Numbered from the stretch's first letter, positions 7,672 through 16,065 are shown. The stretch: 48,687 nt of DNA from JAYXXU01 sp049301135 (GCA_049301135.1 JBAQKP010000239.1:1-48687); one strand, 5' to 3'. A program made the numbers and translations. Notes: a model not told the origin generated them from the sequence alone.

Positions 7672-7926
7672 TCAGGTCATCATGACCACGCGGCCCTTTG
7701 CCATGCAGATAGCGCAGACCTTCATCTTGCTGGAGCTGTCGGACCTGCCCTTCTTGGGCACCGCATTGCGCACCTCGAGGTAGGTCAGGCTGCCGCAGCT
7801 TGGGCAGCACCAGCAGCCCGTCGCCTGCCCACTCTTTCGCAGGCGGGCGTAGAGCCGCTCCTCCGGAGAATCGGGAGCAGGTGTGCCGGTGATGACGGCA
7901 AATGGACGGTCGGGCTTATCGGTCAT
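7672..7926 (-). CDS. Small cysteine-rich protein
   Basis: This 84-aa protein has CWCCPSC and CAIC pairs about 30 residues apart, a likely zinc ribbon. I do not recognise a named family. It lies eight bases after the minor head gene and just before a terminator, at the end of the packaging/portal message. It could be a host-takeover or DNA-binding protein expressed with late genes. Confidence 0.6.
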   Translation of the reverse strand: MTDKPDRPFAVITGTPAPDSPEERLYARLRKSGQATGCWCCPSCGSLTYLEVRNAVPKKGRSDSSSKMKVCAICMAKGRVVMMT

Positions 7927-7934
7927 GCCGCCGA

Positions 7935-9050
7935 CTATAACCCGGCCCTCCGGAAGGCGTCAGGCGACTTCTGTCGCATCTGCTCCAGCGTCAGCGTCCG
8001 GCCCCGGTCGTTGCTGAAGGCATCCAGCTCCAGCCCACCATCCCGGAGCAGCTTGCCGCGGGTCGGGCCCAGCACCTGGTCCTGGCGTTCAGCAGACTGG
8101 CCCTTCAGCCATTCGGCATAGGTCGTATCGGCCGGCACCTGGCCGTCCATGCTGGCGCGGGTGGCCGGCGGCAGGTCGCGCTCGCTGATGCCCAGCTCCT
8201 TCCATAGCTTGACCACCGGATAGCTCGAGGACCGGCACTGCCAGTGCAGCCGGCCAGGCCCGGCGCCCCACGACACGGCATGCCCGATCGGGCGATGCGT
8301 CACGGCGTCATATGCGAGATTGTCGCGGAGCCGGCAGGGCTGGCTGGTGCGTCCGTCCAGCGTCGACAGCCAGCGCACCTCCTGGATCAGGTCGGCGTTG
8401 GCGTCGTAGAAGCTGTCCCGCATCGTGCCAGAGACGTGGCTGATCGCTGTCCGGACGACAGCCTCAGCATTCCGGCGAGCGATCTCCAGAATACCGTCCT
8501 TGAAGCCCTCGGCACGGGTACCGCGAATGCGCCGGACGATCTCGGCCGTGGTCTGGCCCTCGACAATCCCCATGCGCACGGCATCCCGCACCTTTGCCGC
8601 TGCATCCGCCTCGAGGCCGGCCATCCATTCGGACAACAGGCGGCCCTGAAACGGGCGGCGGAAGGCGGCCTCCCGGGCCTGGGCCACAGTGACCTTAGCC
8701 AGGCTGATCTGCTGCAGCACGGGGTCGGGGATGGCGGCCGTGAAGAGCGCCATCTGGTAATCCAGTTCGTGCTGGCTGAAGTCGGTCAGGTTGGCCGTCA
8801 GGGTAGCGCCTGCCTCCTTGTACGCCTCGCCCAGCAGCTCGCGAACCGATGCCAGCTTGCTCTCGACGTTGCGCGCGGTCAGCGACTCCGTCCCCAGGCG
8901 CTCAATGGCATCAGCCAGCGCCACGGTCAGAGCGCCTTCGGCCCGCCGCAGGATGGCCAGGATGCCTCGCACCTCGCCATTGCTGTAATGCGTGATGTCG
9001 ATCTGGTGGCTGATCGCGGCATCGCGCAGGATCTCGTTGACGGTGGGCAT
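7935..9050 (-). CDS. Minor head protein (Mu gpF / SPP1 gp7-like)
   Basis: This 371-aa protein has the phage Mu F-type head morphogenesis domain in its centre and C-terminal half: VVRTAISHVSGTMRDSF, then EVRWLSTLDGRTSQPCR...LAYD and PGRLHWQCRSSSYPV. The family is a minor capsid component, sometimes ejected with DNA. Its ATG overlaps the portal stop by one base (9050). The order portal then minor head is standard. Confidence 0.88.
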   Translation of the reverse strand: MPTVNEILRDAAISHQIDITHYSNGEVRGILAILRRAEGALTVALADAIERLGTESLTARNVESKLASVRELLGEAYKEAGATLTANLTDFSQHELDYQMALFTAAIPDPVLQQISLAKVTVAQAREAAFRRPFQGRLLSEWMAGLEADAAAKVRDAVRMGIVEGQTTAEIVRRIRGTRAEGFKDGILEIARRNAEAVVRTAISHVSGTMRDSFYDANADLIQEVRWLSTLDGRTSQPCRLRDNLAYDAVTHRPIGHAVSWGAGPGRLHWQCRSSSYPVVKLWKELGISERDLPPATRASMDGQVPADTTYAEWLKGQSAERQDQVLGPTRGKLLRDGGLELDAFSNDRGRTLTLEQMRQKSPDAFRRAGL

Positions 9051-10420
9051 CAGGCGCTACCGAGGGCGGGCCCCTGCCGATCCAGGCGCTCGCGCTCCGT
9101 CTCCCAGTCAGCCTCGTCGGACACCACGCCGCGGCGCTTGGCCTCGGCGAACAGGGTCTCGTCGGAGAGCTTGCCGGCGTTGGCCATGGACATCAGGAAG
9201 GTCAGGCTGGTCTCGGGCGCATAGTCGATCTCGAAGTTGCCCTGCACCTTGCAGGAGCCTCCATCGGCCTGACCGGTCCACATGGCAAAAAGCTGCAGCA
9301 TCTGGTTGATGGCGTCCTGGAATGACAGCGCCATTGTCTCCAGCGGAGAGAGTTCGATGTCGGCCTCGTTGCCCACCTGCTCGGCGGTCTTGGCCGCGGT
9401 ACCGGCCATGGGCTGCAGGAGCTTGGCGCCGGCCATCCGCATGTCTTCCAGCAGATCCTTCAGAGAGTCGCGCCCGGCGTCGATGGCTGCTCCGGTGTGC
9501 TCCACCCACTTCGCATCGCCATTCAGCGGCAGCTTCAGCGCCGTGCCGGAGCCGACCTTGATCTCGCTCGGCTTGCCATTTTCGTCCAGCACGTCCTCGT
9601 AGCCGATCACAGTGAAGATCGGGACGCGGGCGACGTGCAGGATGTTGTCCTGGTCGGACTGGCTCTGCCAGTGCTTCACGTTGAGGTGGGCCAGGTCCAT
9701 CAAGACGGGCGTCGCCGTCATGTAGCCGGTGCGGCCGGTGTAGAAAGGCACCACAGGGATGACCGGCAGCGTGCTGACGCCCTCGTCGTAGAGCACCCAT
9801 TCGGCCTTATCGTTCTTGCGGTAGATCGACCACTTGCCAATCTCCAGCACGCGGACCTGCTCGACAGACTTCGAGGCGAATGCGCCATCATCTTCGGTCG
9901 CCACCTCGGAGAACCGGAACTGCGTCAGCACGCCGCCCTGGCTCTTCCAGCCAAGCACGCGCTTCGGGTGGATCACGATTGCATAGGGGCGGACGCCAGC
10001 GCGCTTCTCGTCAGCCACGGTGCGAATGCCATCGGCCCGCGGGTAGTCCACCAGCGCAAAGCCGATGCCATAGGCCAGGCCCTTGGAGAACCAGTCGCGA
10101 GCCCACACCTGCAGGTTGTTGCCTTCGCGGTCGACGTTGGTCATCAGCTCGGCAATGTTGCCAGGCACGTCCTCGAGGAGCTGGACCGGGCCGGCGAACA
10201 CGCGCGACGTCATGTTGGTGATGGTTTCGCGGTAGGCCGGTAGCAGCGTGGAGACGCTCAGGCGGGCGTCATAGGCCTTCTGCTCCTCGCCAGGCCACAT
10301 GGGCAGGTAGGCCTTCCCGGCGGCGCGCATGGCCTTGGTGCCGCCCATGAGGGCCTCGACAAGGTTCCAGTCCGCGTGCATTGCCGTGACGGCATCAGCG
10401 GCGGTTCCGGGGTTGCTCAT
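9050..10420 (-). CDS. Portal protein (DUF4055 family)
   Basis: This 456-aa protein begins MSNPGTAADAVTAMHADWNLVEALMGG. It contains the DUF4055 features YRETITNMTSRVFAGP, GKGLAYGIGFALVDYP-like and HWQSQSDQDNILHVARVP. The family forms the dodecameric portal at one capsid vertex, through which DNA is packed and released. It follows the large terminase by four bases and couples to the minor head gene by TGATG. Confidence 0.92.
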   Translation of the reverse strand: MSNPGTAADAVTAMHADWNLVEALMGGTKAMRAAGKAYLPMWPGEEQKAYDARLSVSTLLPAYRETITNMTSRVFAGPVQLLEDVPGNIAELMTNVDREGNNLQVWARDWFSKGLAYGIGFALVDYPRADGIRTVADEKRAGVRPYAIVIHPKRVLGWKSQGGVLTQFRFSEVATEDDGAFASKSVEQVRVLEIGKWSIYRKNDKAEWVLYDEGVSTLPVIPVVPFYTGRTGYMTATPVLMDLAHLNVKHWQSQSDQDNILHVARVPIFTVIGYEDVLDENGKPSEIKVGSGTALKLPLNGDAKWVEHTGAAIDAGRDSLKDLLEDMRMAGAKLLQPMAGTAAKTAEQVGNEADIELSPLETMALSFQDAINQMLQLFAMWTGQADGGSCKVQGNFEIDYAPETSLTFLMSMANAGKLSDETLFAEAKRRGVVSDEADWETERERLDRQGPALGSA

Positions 10421-10424
10421 CGGG

Positions 10425-11744
10425 TTACATCCTCAAGGGTTCGGCGGAGAAGTTGCGGCGTACAACCGGCCACTCACGATCCACGCAATAGCCAATTGCA
10501 GTCGTGATGTGCTGGTACTTGTTCTTCTGGTCTTCCTGGAAGGTTGAGCCTTCCTCTAGCTGGACGGTGGCCAAGCCCTTATCGCACCACGGTGCGGTCG
10601 CCGGGTTCACAAACAAGCTACGATGGCCGTCCGCCGTGCAGATCTTGGCGCGGACAGCGTTCTGGCGGTCCTTGATGGCGGGGTGCGCCGGCTTCACCTT
10701 ACGAGTGAATGCCCAGCCGTTCGCCTTCAGCACACCCTCGATGTCGGTGTAGTCAGAGGCGTGACCATGCTTCTCTCCGGCCCGGCCTGCCGGGTCGCCG
10801 TAGACCAGGACGTGCTTGTTCTCGTGGTCCTTGAACTTATCGACAAACTCAAGCGCCGACTGCTTCGACACCGCGCTGGTCAGCACGATCTCATCGAGCA
10901 GGTAGAGCGCCTCTCCGCGGCGAACGCCAACCGCCGACGACAGCGGCGTGAAGTTCTGATCGTGCATCCACATCAGCTGCTCATGCGGCTGAATCCGCTC
11001 GCCGGTGTGGTTTGCCTTGCTGTAGTCCTCGTAGATGCGGCCGGATGCCGTCTCAAAGCTGGCCTCGAACTCCTGCTTGAACTGCTTTGCCGACATGGCG
11101 CGCTTCATGGCGGCAATCACGTCAGGCGGCAGAATCTCTGCGGACTTCCAATGGAAGACCCTGAAGTTTGGGTCCTGCCCGCTCTCCGCCTTTGAGCACA
11201 GGTCGTAGTAGTGATTGAGCCCGTCTGGCACACCCAACAACCAGCACCACGCACGGTAGTCTGGCCTTGTCGGGTTGACCGTATTCAGGGCCGGCAGGAT
11301 GTTCGCCTCCCATGCGTCCGACTTGATGTCAGCGAATTCGTCGATGCCGCCGCCGGTCCAGGGAATGCCCTCGATGCGCTGCGGCTTGTCCAGGCCAATG
11401 ACGTGAATCTCACTGCCATTTGGAAGGAAGATGATCCGGTCTGACTCACTGGGCCGCTTGGCGTGGAGGCAAGACAGCGTAAACGCCTTCAGGTCATCCC
11501 AAAAGATCTTCTTCGCCTGGTCATGTGTTGGCGCCGCGGCGAAGTAAAGGCCAGCGTAGGCATTCGCCTGCTTGACCAGGAATCGCTTGAATCGCTCCGT
11601 CTTCCCGCTTCGGCGGCCGGCTGGGATCAATGGGAAGCGCACCCCGCTCGGTACCGCGTCGATCAGGGCAAGCTGTACCGGGTGATCCCTCAGCGCGTAC
11701 CAGCGGGCAAGTTGCCGATCCAGCAGCAGGTTTCCAGTGCTCAT
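10425..11744 (-). CDS. Terminase large subunit
   Basis: This 439-aa packaging motor has Walker A PAGRRSGKTE at residues 41-50, Walker B/DE box GGIDEF at about 132-137, and a C-terminal RNase H-like nuclease part with acidic strand LVYGDPAGRAGE. It pumps DNA into the procapsid through the portal and cuts it. The ATG overlaps the small subunit stop (ATGA at 11744-11741). Confidence 0.93.
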   Translation of the reverse strand: MSTGNLLLDRQLARWYALRDHPVQLALIDAVPSGVRFPLIPAGRRSGKTERFKRFLVKQANAYAGLYFAAAPTHDQAKKIFWDDLKAFTLSCLHAKRPSESDRIIFLPNGSEIHVIGLDKPQRIEGIPWTGGGIDEFADIKSDAWEANILPALNTVNPTRPDYRAWCWLLGVPDGLNHYYDLCSKAESGQDPNFRVFHWKSAEILPPDVIAAMKRAMSAKQFKQEFEASFETASGRIYEDYSKANHTGERIQPHEQLMWMHDQNFTPLSSAVGVRRGEALYLLDEIVLTSAVSKQSALEFVDKFKDHENKHVLVYGDPAGRAGEKHGHASDYTDIEGVLKANGWAFTRKVKPAHPAIKDRQNAVRAKICTADGHRSLFVNPATAPWCDKGLATVQLEEGSTFQEDQKNKYQHITTAIGYCVDREWPVVRRNFSAEPLRM

Positions 11745-12217
11745 CCAGGCAGCTTCGCTATCAGGTCCGACAGCACCTGCGCGAGGTCAGCCCCCTTGTC
11801 CTCCGACTCGACTTTGTCGCGCCACTTGGACGGCTGGCGGTTCTTCAGCCAGAAAATGGCGGCGCCTGTGTCGGGCGGATAGTGCTTGATGGTGGGCGTG
11901 ATGACGATCTTGCTCATGCCGCCGCCCTCGGACACCGTGCGGATGTCGTCCTCGGGATGCTCGTAGCCGGTGGCCCGCTTGAACAGCTTGTCGGCCACCT
12001 CAGCATCGGACAGGGTCTTGCCCTTTTTTAAGGACTCCAGAAACCCGGGGTGCGCCTTCTTCCAGTTATTGAGCGTGGACTCTGAAACCCCAAAGAAATC
12101 AGCCAATTCCGCGTCGGTTGCGCCTAGGCGGCAGAGCTTCATTGCCTGCTCAGCGAACTCGGAGCGGTACTTGGAGGGGCGGCCATTGTTGGCAGGGCCA
12201 TTCGATGCCTTAGCCAT
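11741..12217 (-). CDS. Terminase small subunit
   Basis: This 158-aa protein has an N-terminal HTH (GATDAELADFFGVSESTLNNWKKAHP, residues about 32-57) for recognising the packaging site, a central helical part and a C-terminal acidic tail likely to contact the large subunit. It is coupled to the large subunit gene by ATGA. Confidence 0.9.
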   Translation of the reverse strand: MAKASNGPANNGRPSKYRSEFAEQAMKLCRLGATDAELADFFGVSESTLNNWKKAHPGFLESLKKGKTLSDAEVADKLFKRATGYEHPEDDIRTVSEGGGMSKIVITPTIKHYPPDTGAAIFWLKNRQPSKWRDKVESEDKGADLAQVLSDLIAKLPG

Positions 12218-12371
12218 TACCCTTTACCAGGCTGACGCCACGCTCTACCCGGCGCCAAACCTTGTCGACGTCGGGATCGCGGCCGGTGAGCCGGGCCACA
12301 GCGGCGACGCCGAACAGGTACGGGTGTACCCACCAGGCGATCTTGACGGTGAAGGTCGTGATCTTGGCCAT
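12210..12371 (-). CDS. Small hydrophobic protein upstream of the terminase
   Basis: This 53-aa protein begins MAKITTFTVKIAWWVHPYLF and has one hydrophobic helix (residues about 7-27, WWVHPYLFGVAAVARL) and a basic C-terminal tail. It overlaps the terminase small-subunit start by eight bases. Similar short proteins occur before terminase genes in related phages. No function is known. A longer open frame over the same DNA is only a read-through of the tRNA. Confidence 0.65.
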   Translation of the reverse strand: MAKITTFTVKIAWWVHPYLFGVAAVARLTGRDPDVDKVWRRVERGVSLVKGNG

Positions 12372-12389
12372 GGTGGTCTCGGTAATGGG

Positions 12390-12461
12390 TAGCGGGAGCG
12401 GGAATTGAACCCACGACAGCCGAATTATGAATCCGGCGCTCTACCACTGAGCTATCCCGCA
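12390..12461 (-). tRNA. tRNA with CAU anticodon (Met, or Ile2 if modified)
   Basis: The minus strand folds as a full cloverleaf: D arm AGCTCAGTGGTAGAGC, anticodon stem CCGGA/TTCGG with loop TTCATAA, T arm GTGGG-TTCAATT-CCCGC, and an acceptor with 6 solid pairs (GCGGGA/TCCCGC). Pair 1-72 is T-T in this register. The 3' end reads ACCC rather than CCA, so CCA must be added. It lies just upstream of the terminase in the late transcript. The amino acid (Met or Ile) cannot be settled by sight. Confidence 0.85.
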
Positions 12462-12549
12462 GCAAACTGGACACGGTTCGCCACCCTCGGGCAGGGCTCG
12501 GCCCCGCAATCCTTGGCAGGCTGCGGCGAGGGAGGCGGACGGTGTGCAG

Positions 12550-12843
12550 TCAGTGAGTTGGGGTGTTGCCGCCACGGATGATCATGGCGACCAGGGCGCC
12601 GATGGCAGCGATCACCGCGGCCTTGAGCATGCCGACAAAAGGCGTTGCCTGGTTGCTGGCCTTTTCCAGTGCGCCGACTCGCTTGTCCAGGCCATCCTGG
12701 CGCTCTTCAAGGCGAGCCTGCCGGTCGAGATGCGCGGTCTGGCGCTCCTCGATGCGCGCAAGGCGCTCCATGCCCTCCCCGAGGCGGTCGAGTTTCTGCT
12801 CGATTCGGGCAAGGCGCACGTCGTCATCCGATGGCATAGGCAT
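12550..12843 (-). CDS. Coiled-coil protein with C-terminal membrane helix
   Basis: About 97 aa from the ATG at 12843 (MPMPSDDDVRLARIEQKL); an in-frame ATG at 12873 is also possible and no start has a clear ribosome site. Residues about 8-60 form a heptad-like coiled coil (LARIEQKLDRLGEGMERLARIEERQ). Residues about 67-87 form one membrane helix (FVGMLKAAVIAAIGALVAMII). It is the first late gene after the late-leader terminators. It may be a holin-like or membrane-anchored factor. Confidence 0.6.
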   Translation of the reverse strand: MPMPSDDDVRLARIEQKLDRLGEGMERLARIEERQTAHLDRQARLEERQDGLDKRVGALEKASNQATPFVGMLKAAVIAAIGALVAMIIRGGNTPTH

Positions 12844-12924
12844 ATCCGGGCGGTATAGGACTGGCCCGCGCATGCCTTCCGAGGATAGGGATCGCTGGAA
12901 GCGTGAAGGTGCCGGGCCAGAAAC

Positions 12925-12951
12925 AAAAAAGGGCCGCCCGAAGGTAGCCCC
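12925..12951 (-). terminator. Second terminator in the late leader
   Basis: An imperfect GC stem (GGGGCTACC / GGGCGGCCC) with a TTC loop is followed by TTTTTTG on the minus strand. It lies between the late promoter and the first late gene. Confidence 0.7.
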
Positions 12952-13070
12952 GAAAACAGATGTGCGAATGGCTGACTGACGCCTTGGCCGGGTGCCAACC
13001 GGTTGCTGTGCCCTCCCCTTGGGGTAGATCCGGGCGTAGCGGCATGGGATCCGGGGGCCGGCCCCGATAG

Positions 13071-13103
13071 CAAAAAACCCGGCTTTTTATGGCCGGGTTT
13101 CTT
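13071..13103 (-). terminator. First terminator right after the late promoter (bidirectional)
   Basis: A 9-bp AAACCCGGC / GCCGGGTTT stem with an A-rich loop is followed by TTT on the minus strand. The opposite strand is also T-rich. It begins about 25 bases after the predicted late start point, and the early operon also ends here. Confidence 0.85.
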
Positions 13104-13131
13104 CTGGGCGACGACGCCACAGGTTAGAAAA

Positions 13132-13160
13132 ATCTTGCGCTTTCCGGCCATTCTTGTCAA
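13132..13160 (-). promoter_or_regulatory. Candidate late promoter (PR'-like)
   Basis: Minus strand: perfect -35 TTGACA at 13160-13155, 17-base spacer, and -10 CAAGAT at 13137-13132 (3 of 6 consensus bases). It sits at the very end of the last early gene and is followed at once by two terminators and then the whole late region. This is the arrangement of lambda PR'-tR', where an antiterminator must act. Confidence 0.65.
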
Positions 13161-13417
13161 GCGCCGGCGTGCGAAGGTATCGCAGCAGCCCAATCCGGTA
13201 TCTGCGGGAGGCCGGCGGCAGTGATGCAGGCCCTGTCCCTCTGCCCTGCCGCCAGCCCCATGCGATAGGCGTCCGCCCATCCAGGCATGGTGGATTGCGA
13301 CAGCATCAGATCAGAAATAGTGGTCCAGCCGCGCGCGCCAGCCTCATACCCCTGTCGCCAGGCCCTGGTCATGCCAGCGGCGATGGCGATGCACTCCTCT
13401 CTGGTCAGGAGCAGCAT
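13157..13417 (-). CDS. Hypothetical protein, last gene of the PR operon
   Basis: This 86-aa protein begins MLLLTREECIAIAAGMTRAWRQGYEAGARGW. It is mainly helical with no recognisable motif. Its ATG directly follows the previous stop. Its 3' end overlaps the -35 box of the candidate late promoter. The function is unknown. Confidence 0.6.
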   Translation of the reverse strand: MLLLTREECIAIAAGMTRAWRQGYEAGARGWTTISDLMLSQSTMPGWADAYRMGLAAGQRDRACITAAGLPQIPDWAAAIPSHAGA

Positions 13418-13636
13418 TCAGCGCTCTCCTCTGGCGGCATACTCGGCATCAATGCGGCGGCGCAGGCCGGCGCCACGCTTCGCTGCAGGTGTCAGGCTCT
13501 CGGCCCACGAGTTGCGCCGGCGGCGCTGGTGGACGGCGGCCAGAGACAGGCCGCGCTCCTCACACCACTCGGCAACGGTCTTGGTGACGCCATCCAGGGT
13601 GACGGGCGTGAGAGGGAAAGCCGCTGGAACGCTCAT
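13418..13636 (-). CDS. Small HTH-like DNA-binding protein
   Basis: This 72-aa basic protein has a segment TVAEWCEERGLSLAAVHQRRRRN (residues about 20-42) with helix-turn-helix character, followed by SWAESLTPA. Similar short proteins in phages are predicted DNA-binding regulators. The start forms ATGA with the methyltransferase stop. It lies three genes before the late promoter. The regulatory role is inference. Confidence 0.6.
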   Translation of the reverse strand: MSVPAAFPLTPVTLDGVTKTVAEWCEERGLSLAAVHQRRRRNSWAESLTPAAKRGAGLRRRIDAEYAARGER

Positions 13637-15246
13637 GCCGCACCTCGCTCAGCAACCAGAATCACCACCGACACGCTGGTGCCAGCGAACTCGTTTTCAT
13701 AGGGGCCGTGCCAGTGCAGGGCCAGGCCATGCAACAGGTCGGCGCCGCGCGCGCTCGCCGGCAGGATCGCTACCAGCCTCCCACCCGGCGCCAGCAATGC
13801 CGCTGCCGCCTCCAGATGCGCCCGCCACCGGCCCCCACTGAATGGTGGATTCATCACCACCCGATCGAAGCGCGGTTTCAACATTGGGACCAGTTCGAGG
13901 AAGTCGGCCCGCGTCACCGCGTAGCCCTTCGCCTCCAGGACACCGGCGCGCATGGCGCTCACCTCCACGCAGTGGGTGTCCTTCGGCATCAGATCGGCAA
14001 GGCTGCCGGTGCCAGCGCTGGGCTCCAGGCAGCGGTGCCCGTCTTCGATGCCGGCCAACTCCACCGCGCGTGCCGCCAGGCTTTCCGGGGTCGGGTAGAA
14101 CTGGTGCGTCTTGTCGTCGGGGATGCAGCCCGAGCACACGATCAGGTCCAGCACCGCCTGCGGCTCGTAGTCGAACTGGAAGTGCCCAGCCGCGACCCTC
14201 ACGCCGCCGATGGCCTCCAACACGCGCGCCGCCTCGGCCACGGCCACCTTGTTGTCCCGGTAGCCGTATCCCAAGGCCCGCGTCCGCGGCAGGCTGTTCC
14301 AGCGGTTGCGCAGGCTGTCTACCAGCTCGCGCGCCTCGGCCAGCCCGGCAAGAATCTCCACCACCTCGAAGGGAAGGGGCCGCTGCATCAGCGCATGCTC
14401 CTTTGCCTTGCGCGCCGGCCGCTGCCGGAACTTCGGCGGGATGGCCAGCGGGTAGATGCTGGCCAGCACCGCGTTCAAGCGCCAGGCCATGTCCGGGTGC
14501 ACCTCGAGGTGGGCTGTGCCGACCCCGGCATAGACCCGCAGGCGGATCGAGCCCCCGTCCACCTCCATCCACTCGCCCGGGTTGCGCTTTGCCGCCTTGA
14601 TCAGCGCGGCGGTCGCATCCCACCTAGGCTCGTCGCGGCCCATGAACTTGGCCACAACGCAGCGCAGGTCGTTGATCGTCCCGGCCTGGCTGTGGTTCAC
14701 CGTGCCGTATTCGCACAGCACCCGGCCCATGATCATTCGCTTGCCGAAGCCCTCGGGCCGGTTGGTCACGTGCGCCCCGGACAGCGCCCGGAAGATCCCG
14801 TCCACCCGCTCGGCAAAGAACCGCGACCTGGCCGCTAGCAGGGCGCCGATGGTGTCGCGCACGGTCTCCTCCTCGAAGTCCGGCGTGGTCTGCTCGCGGA
14901 TCTGCTCGAACCACTCGTCCCGACGTTTCTGCGGCATGCAATCCAGCACATCGGTCAAGCCAAGGGCGCGCTGCCAGTAGTCGGCATTGAGGGCCGCGAT
15001 AGCCCCAGGCGCCTGCATCAGTCTATCGATGCGGGTCGGAATACCGTGGCGCTCATCCTTCAGGTTGCCCTGAATGAAGTAGTGCAGCGCCCCGCTCAAC
15101 TCCCCGGCCATGACGTTGGCCAGGCTCTCAATGCGCGCGCGGGCCTGCCGGTACTGCCCGACCAGACCATCCACCAGGTCAGTGGAGGCTGGCGCGAAGA
15201 ACTCGAGATCGGCAATCTCCCCCATGATCTCTGTCACGGCGTTCAT
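13633..15246 (-). CDS. DUF4942 protein fused to a class I DNA methyltransferase
   Basis: This 537-aa protein has an N-terminal region (about 1-380) matching DUF4942 in layout, and a C-terminal SAM-dependent methyltransferase. The latter has motif I HRCLEPSAGTGSLADL and catalytic motif IV RVVMNPPFSGGRW (NPPF, typical of N6-adenine or N-methylases). It probably methylates phage DNA to resist host restriction or mark its own DNA. No partner nuclease is nearby. The start couples to the upstream gene by ATGA (15246-15243). Confidence 0.8.
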   Translation of the reverse strand: MNAVTEIMGEIADLEFFAPASTDLVDGLVGQYRQARARIESLANVMAGELSGALHYFIQGNLKDERHGIPTRIDRLMQAPGAIAALNADYWQRALGLTDVLDCMPQKRRDEWFEQIREQTTPDFEEETVRDTIGALLAARSRFFAERVDGIFRALSGAHVTNRPEGFGKRMIMGRVLCEYGTVNHSQAGTINDLRCVVAKFMGRDEPRWDATAALIKAAKRNPGEWMEVDGGSIRLRVYAGVGTAHLEVHPDMAWRLNAVLASIYPLAIPPKFRQRPARKAKEHALMQRPLPFEVVEILAGLAEARELVDSLRNRWNSLPRTRALGYGYRDNKVAVAEAARVLEAIGGVRVAAGHFQFDYEPQAVLDLIVCSGCIPDDKTHQFYPTPESLAARAVELAGIEDGHRCLEPSAGTGSLADLMPKDTHCVEVSAMRAGVLEAKGYAVTRADFLELVPMLKPRFDRVVMNPPFSGGRWRAHLEAAAALLAPGGRLVAILPASARGADLLHGLALHWHGPYENEFAGTSVSVVILVAERGAA

Positions 15247-15482
15247 GCCAGCCTCCGTTTGCCAGTCACTATCACCGCCCTGTGGGCGTGAATGAAGTGG
15301 CGCTCGAGCAGGCCGGCGGCGATGCCCTGGGCAATGACGTCGGCCGCCTGGTTGAAGCTGAGGCCCAGGCGACGCTGGATCACGGACACGCCGAAGCCAT
15401 CAGGGCCAGCCAGGTCGTGGTGCTTGCCGCATAGCTCACGGGCATAGCGCAGGCCGATGGGGTCGATCTGGTCGCTCTGCAT
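15243..15482 (-). CDS. FtsK-gamma-like winged-helix protein
   Basis: This 79-aa protein begins MQSDQIDPIGLRYARELCG. The segment GVSVIQRRLGLSFNQAADVIAQGIAAGLL (residues about 32-60) matches the winged-helix FtsK gamma pattern that reads short DNA motifs. It probably binds DNA. It has TGATG and ATGA overlaps with its neighbours. Confidence 0.7.
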   Translation of the reverse strand: MQSDQIDPIGLRYARELCGKHHDLAGPDGFGVSVIQRRLGLSFNQAADVIAQGIAAGLLERHFIHAHRAVIVTGKRRLA

Positions 15483-15670
15483 CACTCCCCCTTAGCAGCC
15501 TGTCGGCGCATCGCCGCAAGTTCTATCTCCAGCGCCTTGGCTTTTGCCTCCGCAACAATGAGCCTCCCTTTGATGGTGCGACGCTCAGACCTGTTCAGGC
15601 GGCCGATGACGCCGAAGTAATAGTCGCTTGCTTCCTCAGCTGGTGTCGGCTTGTACTTAAACTTCTCCAT
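15482..15670 (-). CDS. Small basic helical protein
   Basis: This 62-aa protein begins MEKFKYKPTPAEEASDYYFG. The start at 15670 forms TGATG with the upstream stop; a longer reading upstream is only the neighbour's DNA in another frame. It is highly charged with a long C-terminal helix. No family is recognised. Confidence 0.6.
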   Translation of the reverse strand: MEKFKYKPTPAEEASDYYFGVIGRLNRSERRTIKGRLIVAEAKAKALEIELAAMRRQAAKGE

Positions 15671-16065
15671 CACTCCCCCTCCCGCCCGGATGCCGACAGG
15701 GCGCGGTATTTTGCGACCGTGCCGGTAAGGTCGTGCTTCTTGTGAAAGTATGTGTCGGCGTAGCAAGCCCAATCCAAAATGTCGTCGGCGGCTTGACCCA
15801 ACGCCTCCTGCAGCCTCTTGCACTCGTCCCGCAGGCTGTCCCGCTGCTCCTTGAAGTCTTTCCGTAGCGCCTTTTCGGTTTCGTACAACGGACTCCACTT
15901 CTTTATCTCCGCATCCCGCTCCATCGCCTCAAGCCGCTGGCGTATCTCGGAGAGGAGGGCGTCGGCTTCTCCCGCCTCAGAGTCAGCGAGCGCGTCCCGA
16001 GTGCATTGGTCGCACAGTGCGTGAACCAGCTCCATCGTCGGCTTAGTCATGGTCGTGTCGGTCAT
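15670..16065 (-). CDS. Coiled-coil hypothetical protein
   Basis: This 131-aa protein begins MTDTTMTKPTMELVHALCDQC. The ATG at 16065 overlaps the upstream stop by ATGA. It has a CDQC pair near residue 18-21 and a charged coiled coil (about residues 40-90). The C-terminal AADDILDWACYADTYFHKKHD is distinctive, but no family is recognised. It belongs to the string of small coupled accessory genes. Confidence 0.6.
   Translation of the reverse strand: MTDTTMTKPTMELVHALCDQCTRDALADSEAGEADALLSEIRQRLEAMERDAEIKKWSPLYETEKALRKDFKEQRDSLRDECKRLQEALGQAADDILDWACYADTYFHKKHDLTGTVAKYRALSASGREGE

Noticed and set aside
12217..12474. 85-aa minus-strand open frame beginning MSSLLRDSSVVERRIHNSAV
   Set aside because: It translates straight through the CAU tRNA (the RDSSVVERRIHNSAVVGSIPAPAT pattern is a tRNA read as protein) and continues in the wrong frame of the 53-aa gene.
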